This document shows positions 14,803-25,300 of a stretch of DNA of 34,493 bases, piece by piece. The position numbers and the translations under genes were made by a program. The stretch comes from Acidobacteriota bacterium (lineage in GTDB: Bacteria; Acidobacteriota; Terriglobia; Acidiferrales; UBA7541): the NCBI GenBank assembly GCA_021818865.1, contig JAKASX010000032.1, positions 1 through 34,493 of the forward strand, written 5' to 3'. Every line of letters begins with the position of its first letter. Positions within the stretch are counted from its first letter, which is position 1. The notes beneath the pieces are model-generated. The model was not told the DNA's origin. It was given only the letters and a program-made list of their open reading frames with translations, and made no database searches.

Positions 14803-15909
14803 CTAGCGCGGGCGGCCGGGCGAAGGCGACGCGGCGGAGGCGAGCGGGGCGATCTGGACGAGCGAGGCCCTCTGAGGCGCGTGGGAGCGGGCGTTTTCGA
14901 GGCGTAACACGCCGCGCGGGCAGACCTCGGCGCAAAGGCCGCAGCCGACGCAAGAAGCGCGGGTGAAGCTCTGGTTGGCCTGAGCGTAGGCGCGGACGTC
15001 GATTCCCATTTCGCAATATTTGCTGCACAGGCCGCAGGAAATGCACATGTTCGGCTTGACGGTGATGCGGAAGCGGCCGAGTTTCTGGACCAAACCGAGA
15101 ACCGCGGCCATGGGGCAGAAATTGCGGCACCAGATGCGCGTTCCGCCGAGCGGATAGAGACCGGCGCCGACGACACCGCTGAGCGTGGCGACGACGAGAA
15201 AGGCGTACACCGTCTGGAAATTGTAGGTGAAGCGGGCGAGCGCGGGAGCGCGACTGCCGAGGCCGTAGCTGACGAACAGGAGCGCGGTGAGAAGCACGGA
15301 AACGGCGAGAACGGCGTGGATGGAGATTTTTTCAAATTTCCACGCGCGGCTGGATTTGCTGGTGAGATGGCGCAGGCCGTCGCCGGCGGTATTCGCGAGG
15401 CCGCCACAGCCGCATACCCACGAGCAGTACCAGCGCTTGCCGAAGACAACGCCGAGGAACGGGGCGAGCAGAAGCGCACCAAGAAAACTGTAGAGCGCGT
15501 AAAAGAGCGGGAGATGGAAGACGACGCTCGGATTCAGATCGTCGAATTTGAGCGGCCAGAAATAGCTGAAGTAATACTCGGGTTGATGGAAGAATTGCAG
15601 GATTTCGGGGATGGAAAAGGCGAAAACCACCTGAACGAACATCACGACCGAGGTGCGCACGACTTGATAGCGGTTGTGCCGGTATTTGCGCAGGACGTGG
15701 ACGCCGCCCGCGAGAATCGCGAGGGTGTAGAGCAGGCCGTAGAGGGTCCACTTGCTCGAAAGGCCGAGCGAATGGGCGACGGGCGTAAAGAAATGGGTGA
15801 AATAGAGCAAGAGGTAAAAGGCAACGAGGAGAGCCGTCAGGAGCCATGCGGTGGGGCCGCGATGGGTGAGGTCGTGAAGCAGCCAGGCGGATTTTCCTTT
15901 TCTTACCAT
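14803..15909 (-). CDS. Membrane-bound 4Fe-4S protein (NapH/FixG-like polyferredoxin)
   Basis: A 368-residue inner-membrane electron-transfer protein with about five hydrophobic segments (near 22-40, 55-71, 88-105, 130-158, 200-250). It has membrane-edge cysteine motifs CSWVCGC (Cys162, 166, 168) and WCRNFCP (Cys261, 265), then two cytoplasmic ferredoxin clusters CISCGLCSKYC (289-299) and CVGCGLCAEVCP (320-331). NapH/RdxA/FixG-type proteins pass electrons between quinones or cytosolic donors and periplasmic or membrane acceptors. It starts 4 nt after the FAD oxidoreductase gene, which suggests that flavoprotein is its electron partner. The terminal acceptor is not visible. Confidence 0.87.
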   Translation of the reverse strand: MVRKGKSAWLLHDLTHRGPTAWLLTALLVAFYLLLYFTHFFTPVAHSLGLSSKWTLYGLLYTLAILAGGVHVLRKYRHNRYQVVRTSVVMFVQVVFAFSIPEILQFFHQPEYYFSYFWPLKFDDLNPSVVFHLPLFYALYSFLGALLLAPFLGVVFGKRWYCSWVCGCGGLANTAGDGLRHLTSKSSRAWKFEKISIHAVLAVSVLLTALLFVSYGLGSRAPALARFTYNFQTVYAFLVVATLSGVVGAGLYPLGGTRIWCRNFCPMAAVLGLVQKLGRFRITVKPNMCISCGLCSKYCEMGIDVRAYAQANQSFTRASCVGCGLCAEVCPRGVLRLENARSHAPQRASLVQIAPLASAASPSPGRPR

Positions 15910-15913
15910 GTTC

Positions 15914-17218
15914 TCACGATGGCGAGCCTGTGCCTGCGGAGCGTGCGCGCCACTCGCGATAGGCGCCGGAGACGGAAGCGAGGTCCACGCGGCCGAATTC
16001 GACGTCGAATTGGGCTTCGGCGAGATGCGAGATAGCGTAGTCCATATCGCGTTGCTCCGCGATCCAGCGCTCGAAAATCGAATGGTCCCAGCGCGCGCCG
16101 AGCATATTGACGCCGATGATCGAGCCGGCGCGTTCCGTGATGCGGACGCTCGCTTCGCGGCCGGGCAATCGGCAGAAAAAAGTTTGGGCGCCGGGAAGCG
16201 AGGGCGAGATTTCGCCGGTTGCGGTGTATTCGATTTCGAAGAATTTGGCGCTGTTGTAAAAAATCGGTAGATCGTAGCGAACCTGGTGGCCGAGCATGGC
16301 GAGAGCGGCGAGTTCTCCCTGGCGGCGCGCGGAATACCAGATTTGCTCGACGAGGGATTGGCCGTTTGCGGAAAATTCGGCGCAATCGCCGGTCGCCCAA
16401 ACGTTTTCGAGCGAGGTTTGGAAGCTCGAAGAGACCTGGATACCGCGGCCGAGGCTCGGAGGGGTTTTCACGCCGCGCAGCCAGGCGATTTGCGGGCTGA
16501 CGCCGATTGCAATGCCGAGCAGTTGGCACGAGTATTCGTGCCCGGATTTCGTGCGGACGGCGCGGACGCGGCCTTCCGGTGCGGCGAGAACTTCGGCCAC
16601 TTCCTCATCCATACGCAAATCCACACCGTGGCGGCGAATGTGCTCGGAGACGATTTCAGCTTCTTCGCGGGCGAGCGCGCCGGGCCAATACCACGGCGCG
16701 CGCACGAGAAACGTGACTTTTTGGCGATGGTAGACGAGGCATTCGACGAGTTCGACGCCGATGAGGCCGCCGCCTACGACGACCGCTTCGCGCGTGGTGC
16801 GTGCGAGCGATTCGGCGCGCTGGAGATCCTGGAGTGTGACGAAATGCACCGCGCCTTCGCGGACGTGGTCGAGACCGGGCCAATCGGGGGCATCGCCGAG
16901 CGAGCCGGTGGCAAGGAGCAGACGATCGTATGCGAGCGATGAGCCGGATTGGAGGGTGAGGAGGCGGCGCGAAGCGTCGAGATTGGTGACCCAATCGCGG
17001 ACGAGGCGAATATTTTGCTCCGCGTAGACATGCCGCTCGTATGGCTCGAGATCGCGCAGGGACATGCGGTCCATGAACGCGTACATGAGCGCGGTGCGGG
17101 AAAAGAAATAGTCGCTTTCGCCGCTGAGGAGAAGGATTTCCGCGGCAGCGTCGCGCGCGCGGAGGGTGAAGGCGGCGGTGACGCCGGCGACGCCGTTGCC
17201 GATGATGACGTAGCGCAC
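15914..17218 (-). CDS. FAD-dependent pyridine nucleotide oxidoreductase
   Basis: A 434-residue two-dinucleotide-fold flavoprotein. It has N-terminal GNGVAG (7-12) for FAD, LLLATGS (about 101-107), GGGLIG (149-154) for NAD(P)H and ATGDCAEF (275-282), the FAD-ribityl aspartate motif. Related proteins include NirB-like and ferredoxin/rubredoxin reductase-like NADH oxidoreductases. No redox-active CxxxxC disulfide is seen. The unusual C-terminal segment (about 370-420: GVNMLGARWDHSIFERWIAE) may bind the partner. GTG 17218 is the start: an in-frame stop lies just upstream, and GGAG precedes it by about 10 nt. It is first in a three-gene minus-strand operon with the membrane Fe-S protein. Confidence 0.87.
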   Translation of the reverse strand: MRYVIIGNGVAGVTAAFTLRARDAAAEILLLSGESDYFFSRTALMYAFMDRMSLRDLEPYERHVYAEQNIRLVRDWVTNLDASRRLLTLQSGSSLAYDRLLLATGSLGDAPDWPGLDHVREGAVHFVTLQDLQRAESLARTTREAVVVGGGLIGVELVECLVYHRQKVTFLVRAPWYWPGALAREEAEIVSEHIRRHGVDLRMDEEVAEVLAAPEGRVRAVRTKSGHEYSCQLLGIAIGVSPQIAWLRGVKTPPSLGRGIQVSSSFQTSLENVWATGDCAEFSANGQSLVEQIWYSARRQGELAALAMLGHQVRYDLPIFYNSAKFFEIEYTATGEISPSLPGAQTFFCRLPGREASVRITERAGSIIGVNMLGARWDHSIFERWIAEQRDMDYAISHLAEAQFDVEFGRVDLASVSGAYREWRARSAGTGSPS

Positions 17219-17720
17219 CGGTCATTCACTCCGAAGGGTTACGTCCGCCGACGGCGCGGCGAAGTGGCGCGTGGCAAAAAGAATCGGGGGCAGGTTCCGG
17301 AAGCGATAGAAACGGAATACCGGCCCGCCTTCAATTTGGCATCAGCAAAGAGCGTTCGCAGATGATCCATGCCCACCGCTTTCCTTGTCCTCGGCTGGCC
17401 TCTTTCGAAATCAAGTGCTCGATAATATCGCGGCGCCTCCGCTCATTGGCAATGCCGCGTCTTGCGCGGGGATTTCGAATTGGGAGCTAACGAAGCGCAC
17501 GTACGAGGGCATGACGAGCCTCCGTGGCAACGGCCTTGAAAGCTCCGGGCCCGCTCATTGTATCAACATCCGCGCTCGCCTGACGGCTACCGGTACGCCG
17601 GGCATCGGAAGCAGGCAACTTGCCCGAGGTATGACCAGCGAATCGCAGTATCCTTGGCGATTGATCGCCCCTTTGCGCGCTACGAGGGCGGCCGTCGAGA
17701 GGCGGGAGTTCCTTATGGGG
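17219..17720. other. Intergenic interval, no recognised feature
   Basis: About 500 bp between the divergently placed FAD-oxidoreductase start and the 3' end of the TPR regulator gene. The only open frame of size (17385-17753, plus) runs into the neighbouring gene's antisense, lacks a ribosome site and shows no family motif. The promoter of the minus-strand redox operon must lie here, but I cannot point to it. Confidence 0.45.
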
Positions 17721-20700
17721 TCACATCTTGGGTTCTGGGGCCGGCGGCTTTGATGCAAGCTTCAGGGCGCTCTGCCGGCTGGCAAGACGGTGGGTGGCCC
17801 TTGCAGCTTGGATTCGGCGCTCCAAGCCCAGAAATCCTAGCGACCGGGCTCGGTTTTCGATAGTCGCAAGCACGGAAGAAGTATCCGGGGAGCCGCGTCT
17901 CCGCTCGACTGTTGCGATCGTCAGCTTCGCCTCCAATGACAGCGGGATGAGGTGCATGGATTGGGCCAGAGCCCCGGAAATCCTCAACCCACGCAGTTCG
18001 GCTCCAAGTTCCGGCGAGTTTGCCTGTTGGTCCGCGGCGACTAGAACCCTGCCTGCCTCCACCGCGACGATCACTTGCGGTAATCGTCCCTGTGTGCCGG
18101 CCTCGAGTTGTCGGGCACGAGTCGCTTCGACGACGGCTGCCTGAGTTTGTCTATCCGCCCATAGGACCTGTGCCAGAACGGAACGTGCACGCCCTTCATC
18201 CGCAACTCGCCCGAGGCGCTGAAACGCTGCCGCAGCCTGATTGGCTGGGCGAAGGGCATCTTGCGCCCAGCCTTCGTCGAGGTAAACGCGAGCGAGGGCA
18301 AGCTGCGAGTCGGCGATTTGGCCGTCGCTTTGGCCTTTGTCAAGCCGGGCGAGGGCCTCACGGCATTGGCTCTCCGCCGTTCGATAATCTCCGCGGGCTC
18401 TCGAAACGCCCGCCAAACCCGTCATCACCTTGTCCTGGGCGCCGTTTCCCTCACCAATGCCGCGAAATTCGGCGGCTGCTTGATTGTAGTTTTTTGCGGC
18501 TCCAGCGAGGTCACCCTCCAAACCGTCGATCTCCGCCAGATCAAACAGCGCGTCGGCAACGCCAATCTTCTGCCCGATCCTTTTGGAAACGGCCACGGCC
18601 TCTTCTTCCGTACGTTTCGCTTCGTCGACGCTGCCTTCCTCCAGTTCCGCTTCGCCCAGGTTATTGAGATACATCTGAAGGCCAAAGGCGTCGTGCGTAC
18701 GGCGCGCCTTCGCCAAAAATGATCGATAAATGCGGTCGGCTTCGGCGTACCGGCCTTCGTTCATGTAAATGGCGGCAAGCCCGTTCTGGTCGTTCCCAGA
18801 TTCAATCTGATTTCCGATTCGCCGGGCGATCTGGAGAGCGTGATCCAAGGCCAACTCCGCCCCGCGAGGGTCGCTGTCCAATTCTCGATATCCCAGGCGC
18901 CGATAGACGCTGGCCACGCAACTTTGGTCGCTCAGTTGGCGGCAGATTTGCTCGGCCTCACGGTCGAGCGCCAAGGAACGCGGATCTTCGTTGTTCAGGC
19001 TGGCGCGGGCCCCGGCCTCCATCATGAGCGCGCGGGCGTAGAGCCACTCTTCTCCGCGCGCGTGGGCGTTCATGGCAGCGCGCCGGAGGGGGGTCAGCGA
19101 GCGTTGAAAATCGGACATATCCTGCCACGCGGCGGCTTCGCAGAGATCGATTCGCGGGTCGGTGGAAAGCGGAGCAGGCAGTTCCCGCAACCTACGCAGT
19201 GTATCGAGAGCCTCGCTCCGCTTTCCCAGGGCAATCTGCATCCGTGCCAGCCGCACGGCGTAGCGAATTCTGTCGGGATAGAAGGTGAACAACGCGCGAT
19301 AGACTTCCTCTGCTTCCACCCATCGACTCTCGCTCTCGAGGTACTGCGCCCGAATCCAAAGCCGTTGCTCCCTGCTCAGAGGCGGAGAAAGCTGGTACGC
19401 CCGGCGGGCCTCGGCTTCCTCGCGCACTTGATAGCCCAGAGTGGAGTCCGCGCGCGCCAGAGCTTCGAACGCCAGCGCAAATTTCGGATCGGTTTCCGCG
19501 GCCTGCTCGAGTAGCCTCCGCGCGCCGAGCGGATCGAAATCGCGCAGCTTTGCCAAACCTTCCGCGTAAAGCCGTGCGGCGCGCAGATTGGAGGGCGAGG
19601 CGGCCCGCGCTTCCAATCTGCTAGCCGCGGACACTCGCTCTACGTTCAAGTCCCGGCGCAATTTTGATCCTGCGCGAGAAACCAGCGGGAAAAGGTCCGA
19701 CAGTTTCCCGCTCAGGGTGTCCGTGGCGACGGTGCGTCCCGTGGCCCCCTCCTGGACGCGCACATCCAAGCGAATCTGGTCGTCCTCCTGGCGCGAAGGG
19801 CCTACCAAGGCGTAGGCGCCAGTGACAACAAGATCGGCGCCCAAATTGCGGTGCACCTCGGACAACGTGGCTGGCGACAAACCGTCGTAGGGGACGATCC
19901 GCAACTCACGGCGCGCATGAGCAACCGATTCGCCCGAGATGGCCCGGAATTGTCTCCCGGCGGTGATTTCCGTGCTCAACATATCCGCCAACGCGTCCGA
20001 AAGCCAATTGTCGGCCGGGCGCCCGGAAAGATTTTGGAAGCCCAACACGGCAATCGATCTTCGCGGAACGGCGCTCTGCTTTACCACGGAGTAAGCCACT
20101 TCGCCTGGGAGGGTCCCGGCCGAAGGGGGAGAGCTGGATGAAAGATTCATCTTCGCAAGCAGGGAACGAAATCCCCGATCACCGTGCAGGGAATCGAACT
20201 GAGGGTCGCTGGCTGCGAACAGCATCCAGTTCGATCGAGATTTGTAGGCGTGGTCGAGCATAGTTAGCGCTGCTTTCTTGTCGCCCACCGCAGCCCAGGC
20301 ACCGCCAGCGAAATAGCCGAGAGCACTGTTTTCAACGCGAGGAGCGGCCTTTGCCAGAGTCTTCCGCGCTGCCGCTGGATGCGAGGAAAGAGCCTCCAGC
20401 CGAGCGAGCAGCAGAGGGGTCGCCGGGTTCGCCGGAGCCAATTGCGAAACGCGAGAGATATCCTTTTCCGCCTGACTGATGTTCCCCTCCTGCATGAGCA
20501 CGATGGCCATCAATTGCAGCGCGGGGGCGTAAAGCGGGTGGAGAACGAGCGTTTGCTTGAGCTGTGCTACGCTCGCATTGTATTGCCGAGCCAGATAGTA
20601 GGCCCAAGCCAACGATGTGCCCACGCTTGGCGAAAGAGGATCCAGAGCGAGGGCACGCTGCATCTCCTGGATCGCGGCATTGCTTCGCTTCTCCGCGAGG

Positions 20701-22034
20701 AGTACGTAGGCATACCATTGATAAGCCGTGGCGTAGTCGGGGTCAGCCGCTACAGCTAGTCTGAACTCGCGTTCCGCACCGGCCCAATCCCAATCGTAAT
20801 CGGTCATGATCGACATCATCACGGCATGAGCCTGGGCGAGCGACGGATCGATCTTCAGAGCTTCTTCGGCCTCTCGACGCGCCAGTGGATAGCCGGCTTC
20901 CGGCTTGATGAACCCATAGAAGGCGAGCAGCGTGTGAGATTCTGCCAGACCCGCGTAGGCTTCCGCATAGTCCGGGTCACGGAGCAGCGCCACGCGGAAA
21001 TGCTGAACGGCCTGCTCCAATCCCCGCTCACTGCGATCGGTCTCGGAGTAGAGCCCCTGCATGTACGCGTCGTAGGCGCCGATATTGGTGGTGCCGTGCC
21101 GCGGAGGCCAGGCCATTGCCGCCTCGTTCAGCGCAGGGAGCAGCGCTGCGGCGACTTGCCGGGAGATCGTGTCCTCGACGTCAAAGATGTCCGAATAGCG
21201 AGCATTGAATTGTCCCGACCACAGCGAAGCTCCGCTCAACGCGTCCCAAAGCTCCGCGGATACGCGGATTTTCGCGCCGTCGCGCTGGATGGTTCCCGAA
21301 AGAATCGCCTGCGCCTGAAGCTTTCTGGCGATACGCGCCAGCCCCGAGGCCGAATGGGAAAAAGGCAGCGTGCTTTCCAGCGGAAGCACGCCAAACCCGG
21401 GTTGATGAGTCTGGCTGAGCTGCACGATCAGAGCGTTCGCCAACCCCACTCCAAGATATTGGTTCGTCGTTTTCGGAACCACGGGCTCGAAGGGAAGAAC
21501 GGCTAGGAGCCTGCGAGCGGGGAATGCCGAGGGTGATCTGACCGCGCGGGAAGCGCGCGTGTGGTTCCGGGTAAGAACGACGTAGGCCGCCGCTCCGGCT
21601 AGAAGCAGAAGGAAGACCGCTCCTGCTCTGCGAATCCACGATTTGCCGCCCGTGCGCGAGGGATCAGCGAGGAGGGCGCCGTTGCTTGCGCCAGTATGCA
21701 CTTCCGGGGTTGCGCTTTCCACTTCCACGGTGCCGATGAAGGAGTAGCCGTGGCCGGGGAGGGTGGCGATGTATTCGGGCTGCCTGGGGTCGTCGTCCAG
21801 CGCGCGACGGAGCGCGGTGATGACCTGATTCAGGTTGTTTTCGGAAACGGAAGTGCCCGGCCAGATTCTCGACGTCAGCTCGGCCCGCGACAGCCGGTTT
21901 CCCCGCTCCGAAACCAGAACGACAAGCGCGTCGAAAGCCTTGGGAAAAAGCGTTACCGGCTCACCGGCGCGCAACAAGCGCCTTTTGGCAGGGTCAAGCT
22001 CGAAGGCTCCGAAGCGATACAACTCGTTGCTCAT
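17721..22034 (-). CDS. Winged-helix regulator with tandem TolB-like and TPR regions
   Basis: A 1437-residue protein. Residues 1-102 are an OmpR/CadC-type winged helix (YRFGAFELDPAKRRLLRAGE, ending EYIATLPGHGYSFIG), followed by a single TM helix (about 136-156). The remainder should face the periplasm. A TolB-like/FlgO-like segment (about 173-300, RRLLAVLPFEPV) and TPRs (about 310-620) follow. A second TolB-like segment starts near residue 655 (RRSIAVLGFQNLSGRPADNW), with TPRs from about 800 to 1400. Acidobacteriota encode many wHTH-TM-TolB-TPR proteins and, separately, kinase-TolB-TPR proteins; this one seems to join both output halves. A CadC-like membrane-bound transcription factor is likely; signal and targets are unknown. 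The upstream SBBP gene is divergent. Confidence 0.85.
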   Translation of the reverse strand: MSNELYRFGAFELDPAKRRLLRAGEPVTLFPKAFDALVVLVSERGNRLSRAELTSRIWPGTSVSENNLNQVITALRRALDDDPRQPEYIATLPGHGYSFIGTVEVESATPEVHTGASNGALLADPSRTGGKSWIRRAGAVFLLLLAGAAAYVVLTRNHTRASRAVRSPSAFPARRLLAVLPFEPVVPKTTNQYLGVGLANALIVQLSQTHQPGFGVLPLESTLPFSHSASGLARIARKLQAQAILSGTIQRDGAKIRVSAELWDALSGASLWSGQFNARYSDIFDVEDTISRQVAAALLPALNEAAMAWPPRHGTTNIGAYDAYMQGLYSETDRSERGLEQAVQHFRVALLRDPDYAEAYAGLAESHTLLAFYGFIKPEAGYPLARREAEEALKIDPSLAQAHAVMMSIMTDYDWDWAGAEREFRLAVAADPDYATAYQWYAYVLLAEKRSNAAIQEMQRALALDPLSPSVGTSLAWAYYLARQYNASVAQLKQTLVLHPLYAPALQLMAIVLMQEGNISQAEKDISRVSQLAPANPATPLLLARLEALSSHPAAARKTLAKAAPRVENSALGYFAGGAWAAVGDKKAALTMLDHAYKSRSNWMLFAASDPQFDSLHGDRGFRSLLAKMNLSSSSPPSAGTLPGEVAYSVVKQSAVPRRSIAVLGFQNLSGRPADNWLSDALADMLSTEITAGRQFRAISGESVAHARRELRIVPYDGLSPATLSEVHRNLGADLVVTGAYALVGPSRQEDDQIRLDVRVQEGATGRTVATDTLSGKLSDLFPLVSRAGSKLRRDLNVERVSAASRLEARAASPSNLRAARLYAEGLAKLRDFDPLGARRLLEQAAETDPKFALAFEALARADSTLGYQVREEAEARRAYQLSPPLSREQRLWIRAQYLESESRWVEAEEVYRALFTFYPDRIRYAVRLARMQIALGKRSEALDTLRRLRELPAPLSTDPRIDLCEAAAWQDMSDFQRSLTPLRRAAMNAHARGEEWLYARALMMEAGARASLNNEDPRSLALDREAEQICRQLSDQSCVASVYRRLGYRELDSDPRGAELALDHALQIARRIGNQIESGNDQNGLAAIYMNEGRYAEADRIYRSFLAKARRTHDAFGLQMYLNNLGEAELEEGSVDEAKRTEEEAVAVSKRIGQKIGVADALFDLAEIDGLEGDLAGAAKNYNQAAAEFRGIGEGNGAQDKVMTGLAGVSRARGDYRTAESQCREALARLDKGQSDGQIADSQLALARVYLDEGWAQDALRPANQAAAAFQRLGRVADEGRARSVLAQVLWADRQTQAAVVEATRARQLEAGTQGRLPQVIVAVEAGRVLVAADQQANSPELGAELRGLRISGALAQSMHLIPLSLEAKLTIATVERRRGSPDTSSVLATIENRARSLGFLGLERRIQAARATHRLASRQSALKLASKPPAPEPKM

Positions 22035-22058
22035 GAGCGAGATGTTCCGCTCTCACAA

Positions 22059-22088
22059 ATTCTAATTTCTTTTCATTCGACTTATTAA
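22059..22088 (-). promoter_or_regulatory. Possible promoter of the TPR regulator gene
   Basis: On the minus strand, TTAATA (22088-22083) and TAGAAT (22064-22059) are separated by 18 nt, 25 nt upstream of the ATG, in an AT-rich patch unlike its GC-rich surroundings. The -35 match is only four of six. Confidence 0.28.
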
Positions 22089-22300
22089 GGGATCGTCTCT
22101 ACAAAGGGCGTCGCCGGGAATGGTAGCACACTTAGCGACAGATGGTGCCCACTGCCCGCGGAGAATCGGTAGCCGGAGAAAGAGCGATTGGATTAGTACT
22201 GGAGCCAATTTGGCGCGCCGGTTTTTCGCGGATTCTTTGACGGCACGTAGGCGGATGCGCTGCTGGCCAGCGTTGTGATCCTGGTGCAAGGGGGAGACAG

Positions 22301-25300
22301 ATGGAAAGGGCGTGGATACGGTCTAAGGCGGTCTGGCTGGTTTGCGCGGTCGCGGTGCTGGGAACTTTAGGATGGCTCAGTTTACACAGGCTTCCCGGGG
22401 CGGTGATGGCGGGGCCAAGGGCGAGGCGCACGACTGCCCCGGTGCTCGCGTCCCGGGTGGAGGCTGCTTACGGGAAGCTGCCGATCAGCTTCGAAAAGAA
22501 TGAGGGCCAATCCAACCCGCAGGTGAAGTACCTTGCGCACGGGCAGGGCTACACGCTATTCCTCGCCAAAGGCGAAGCGGTGCTCTCCTTGACGGGCAGG
22601 GCGGGTGGGCGGGTGGCTGGCAGGCATGGTGGGCGGACCGCAAAGGGCAGCCGGGGGCCCGGGCCGACGGAGTCGGCGATGCTCGGGCGAAAAGGGGAAC
22701 GGGACCAGGTGAGAACGAGCCTCGTCCGGCTGAAATTCGTTGGCGCCAACCCTCGCGCCAAGGTCGTTGCTCTCGACGAATTGCCGGGCAAAAGCAACTA
22801 CTTCATCGGGAACGACCGAAGCGACTGGCGCACGAACGTACCTAATTATGCCGAGGTGGAATACCTAAACGTCTATCCCGGAATTGACTTGATGTACCAT
22901 GGCAACCAGCAGCAGTTGGAACTCGACTTGATCGCGGCCCCCGGCGCGGACCCCGACCAGGTGCGCCTTACGATTTCAGGCGCAGGGGGCCCTCAGCTGT
23001 CCCCGGCCGGCGATCTCGTCATTCACGCTCGCAGTGGTGATGTGAGCCTGCTGAAGCCGGTTGTTTACCAAGTCACGAGGGAAGGAAGGCTCGCCGTCAG
23101 CGGGCGCTATGTACTCTCGGGTCGCCACGAAGTCGCTTTCGATTTGGGACCATACGACCGGTCGAAGGCGCTTGTCATCGACCCCACTCTCGCCTATTCC
23201 ACCTACCTTGGCGGCAGCGCGAGCGAAGCCGGCAATGCCATCGCGGTCGACTCCTCAGGAGACGCTTACGTCGCCGGCTGCACGGTCTCGTCGAATTTTC
23301 CGACCACCAGCCCGTATCAGACGAGCGGCGTCGGCTTCGTCGCGAAGCTCAACCCGAGCGGCAACGGTCTCGTCTATTCTTCGTACTTCGGTACCGTCCC
23401 CTCCGCGAACGAGAGCGGGTCCTCCTGTTCGTTTGTTTTCAACGGCCTCTACGTGGCAGGGATTGCGGTGGATGGCTCAGGGGATGCTTACTTGACAGGT
23501 AAGGTTAATTTTCAGGAAATCCCGGGCACCTTCCCGACCGTGAATCAGATTGCTAGCGCCTGCGACAGCAGCTGTGTCACGAATGGAGGCGGATTCGTGG
23601 CGAAGCTCAATGCCAACGGATCGGCCTTGGTCTACTCAAGCCTCATAGCCGATGCTGACGCAAAAGACATCGCCGTTGACTCGGCGGGGAACGCCTACGT
23701 TACGGGAACGGTCTTTTGCGGCGGCGGCTTCCCCGTGCTGAACGCCGTTCAGCCCGCGTGCGGGGGACCGCAGGACGCCTTCCTGCTCAAGGTCAACTCG
23801 GCCGGCTCGGCGCTCGTCTACTCCACTTACCTCGGCGGCAGCAGTACCGACGTGGGCAATGCAGTTGCCGTGGACTCCTCCGGCGACGCGTATGTCGGAG
23901 GGTACACCTTTTCGCCGGACTTCCCCGTGGTTAACCAGATCCCCGGCGCGTGCGTTGGAACGTGCGGGACCGGCGAGACCGGCACGGCGGCTAGCACCGA
24001 CGCTTTCGTGACCAAGTTCAATGCGGCGGGCTCGGCTCTCGTTTACTCCACGTTGGTGGGCGGGAGCTGGAGTGATTTCCTCGGTCCCGTTAACAATGGT
24101 GGGGACTCCGGCGGACTTGCTCTGGACTCCGCCGACAACGTCTATATCACCGGCGAGTCTCAGTTCGCGCCAGGCTTTGGTTTTCCGACAACGAACGACT
24201 TTCCAACGACGACGGGCGCCTTCGAAACCTCCTGCACCAACGCCGGGTCGTGCGGATTCGTAACCAAGATTAATGCGGGGGGAACCGCGCTTATGTACTC
24301 GACGTTCCTGGGGCAAGCGACCAACGCCACAAACTCGCCCTTCGACCTGGCGGTAGACGCTTCCGGCGACGCAGCGGTAGTCGGGGAAATTTACGTTCCA
24401 TTGGTCAACCCCATTGGAAGCCAGACGGGCAATGCGGCCGTGGCCGTGCTTAATCCTGCCGGGTCCGCTTTGCTGCTCTCCACCACGTTGGGATCGGGTG
24501 AATGCAGCAGTTTCAGCACCTGCCCGGAGCGCGTCACCTTCGATGGCTCTGGCAACGTTTATGTAGTTGGCCAAACCACCGACGGCTCCTTCCCGACGAC
24601 AACCGGAGCTTTCCAGACGACCTACAATGGGGCGATAAACGGCGCCAGCGGTTACGGGGACGCCTTCGTTTCTAAGATCTCTCTGGCGGGGGGCTCCGCC
24701 CCTGCGGTCAGCCTTTCGGCAGCCTCGCTGAACTTGGGATCGGAGCCTGTTGGCACGACGAGCCCGGCCCAATCGGTAACCGTTACGAACAGCGGCAATG
24801 CCAACCTGACGTTTGCGGCGGGAGCCGTGACGATTTCAGGCACGAACCAGGCGGACTTTAAGGTCAGCGCGGACTCATGCAGCGGGCAAACGGTCACCGC
24901 CGGCAACACCTGTTCGGTGAGCGTGACTTTTACGCCCTCGGTGGCATCGAGCGAATCCGCGACGCTCAATTTCGCGGATAATGCCGCAAACAGTCCGCAG
25001 ACCGTGAGTCTCAGCGGCACGGGCACTACCCCCGAGCCGACGGCAGCCGTTGCGCCCACCAGCTTGACGTTTGGATCCCAGGCGCAAGGCACGACGAGCG
25101 CGGCGCAGACGGTCACCCTCAGCAATAGCGGCAACGCATCGCTGAGCATCGCCAGCATCACCGCCAGCGCGAATTTCAGCGAATCCGATAATTGCGGATC
25201 GAGCCTGGGCGCGGGCAATAACTGCGCGATCAGCGTGACACTCGCACCGACGACCACCGGCACGCTCACCGGGACGCTTACGGTCACGGACAATAGCAAC

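Noticed and set aside
17385-17753. 122-codon plus-strand open frame upstream of the redox operon
   Set aside because: No ribosome site, no recognisable motif, and its end is antisense to the TPR regulator's C-terminus.
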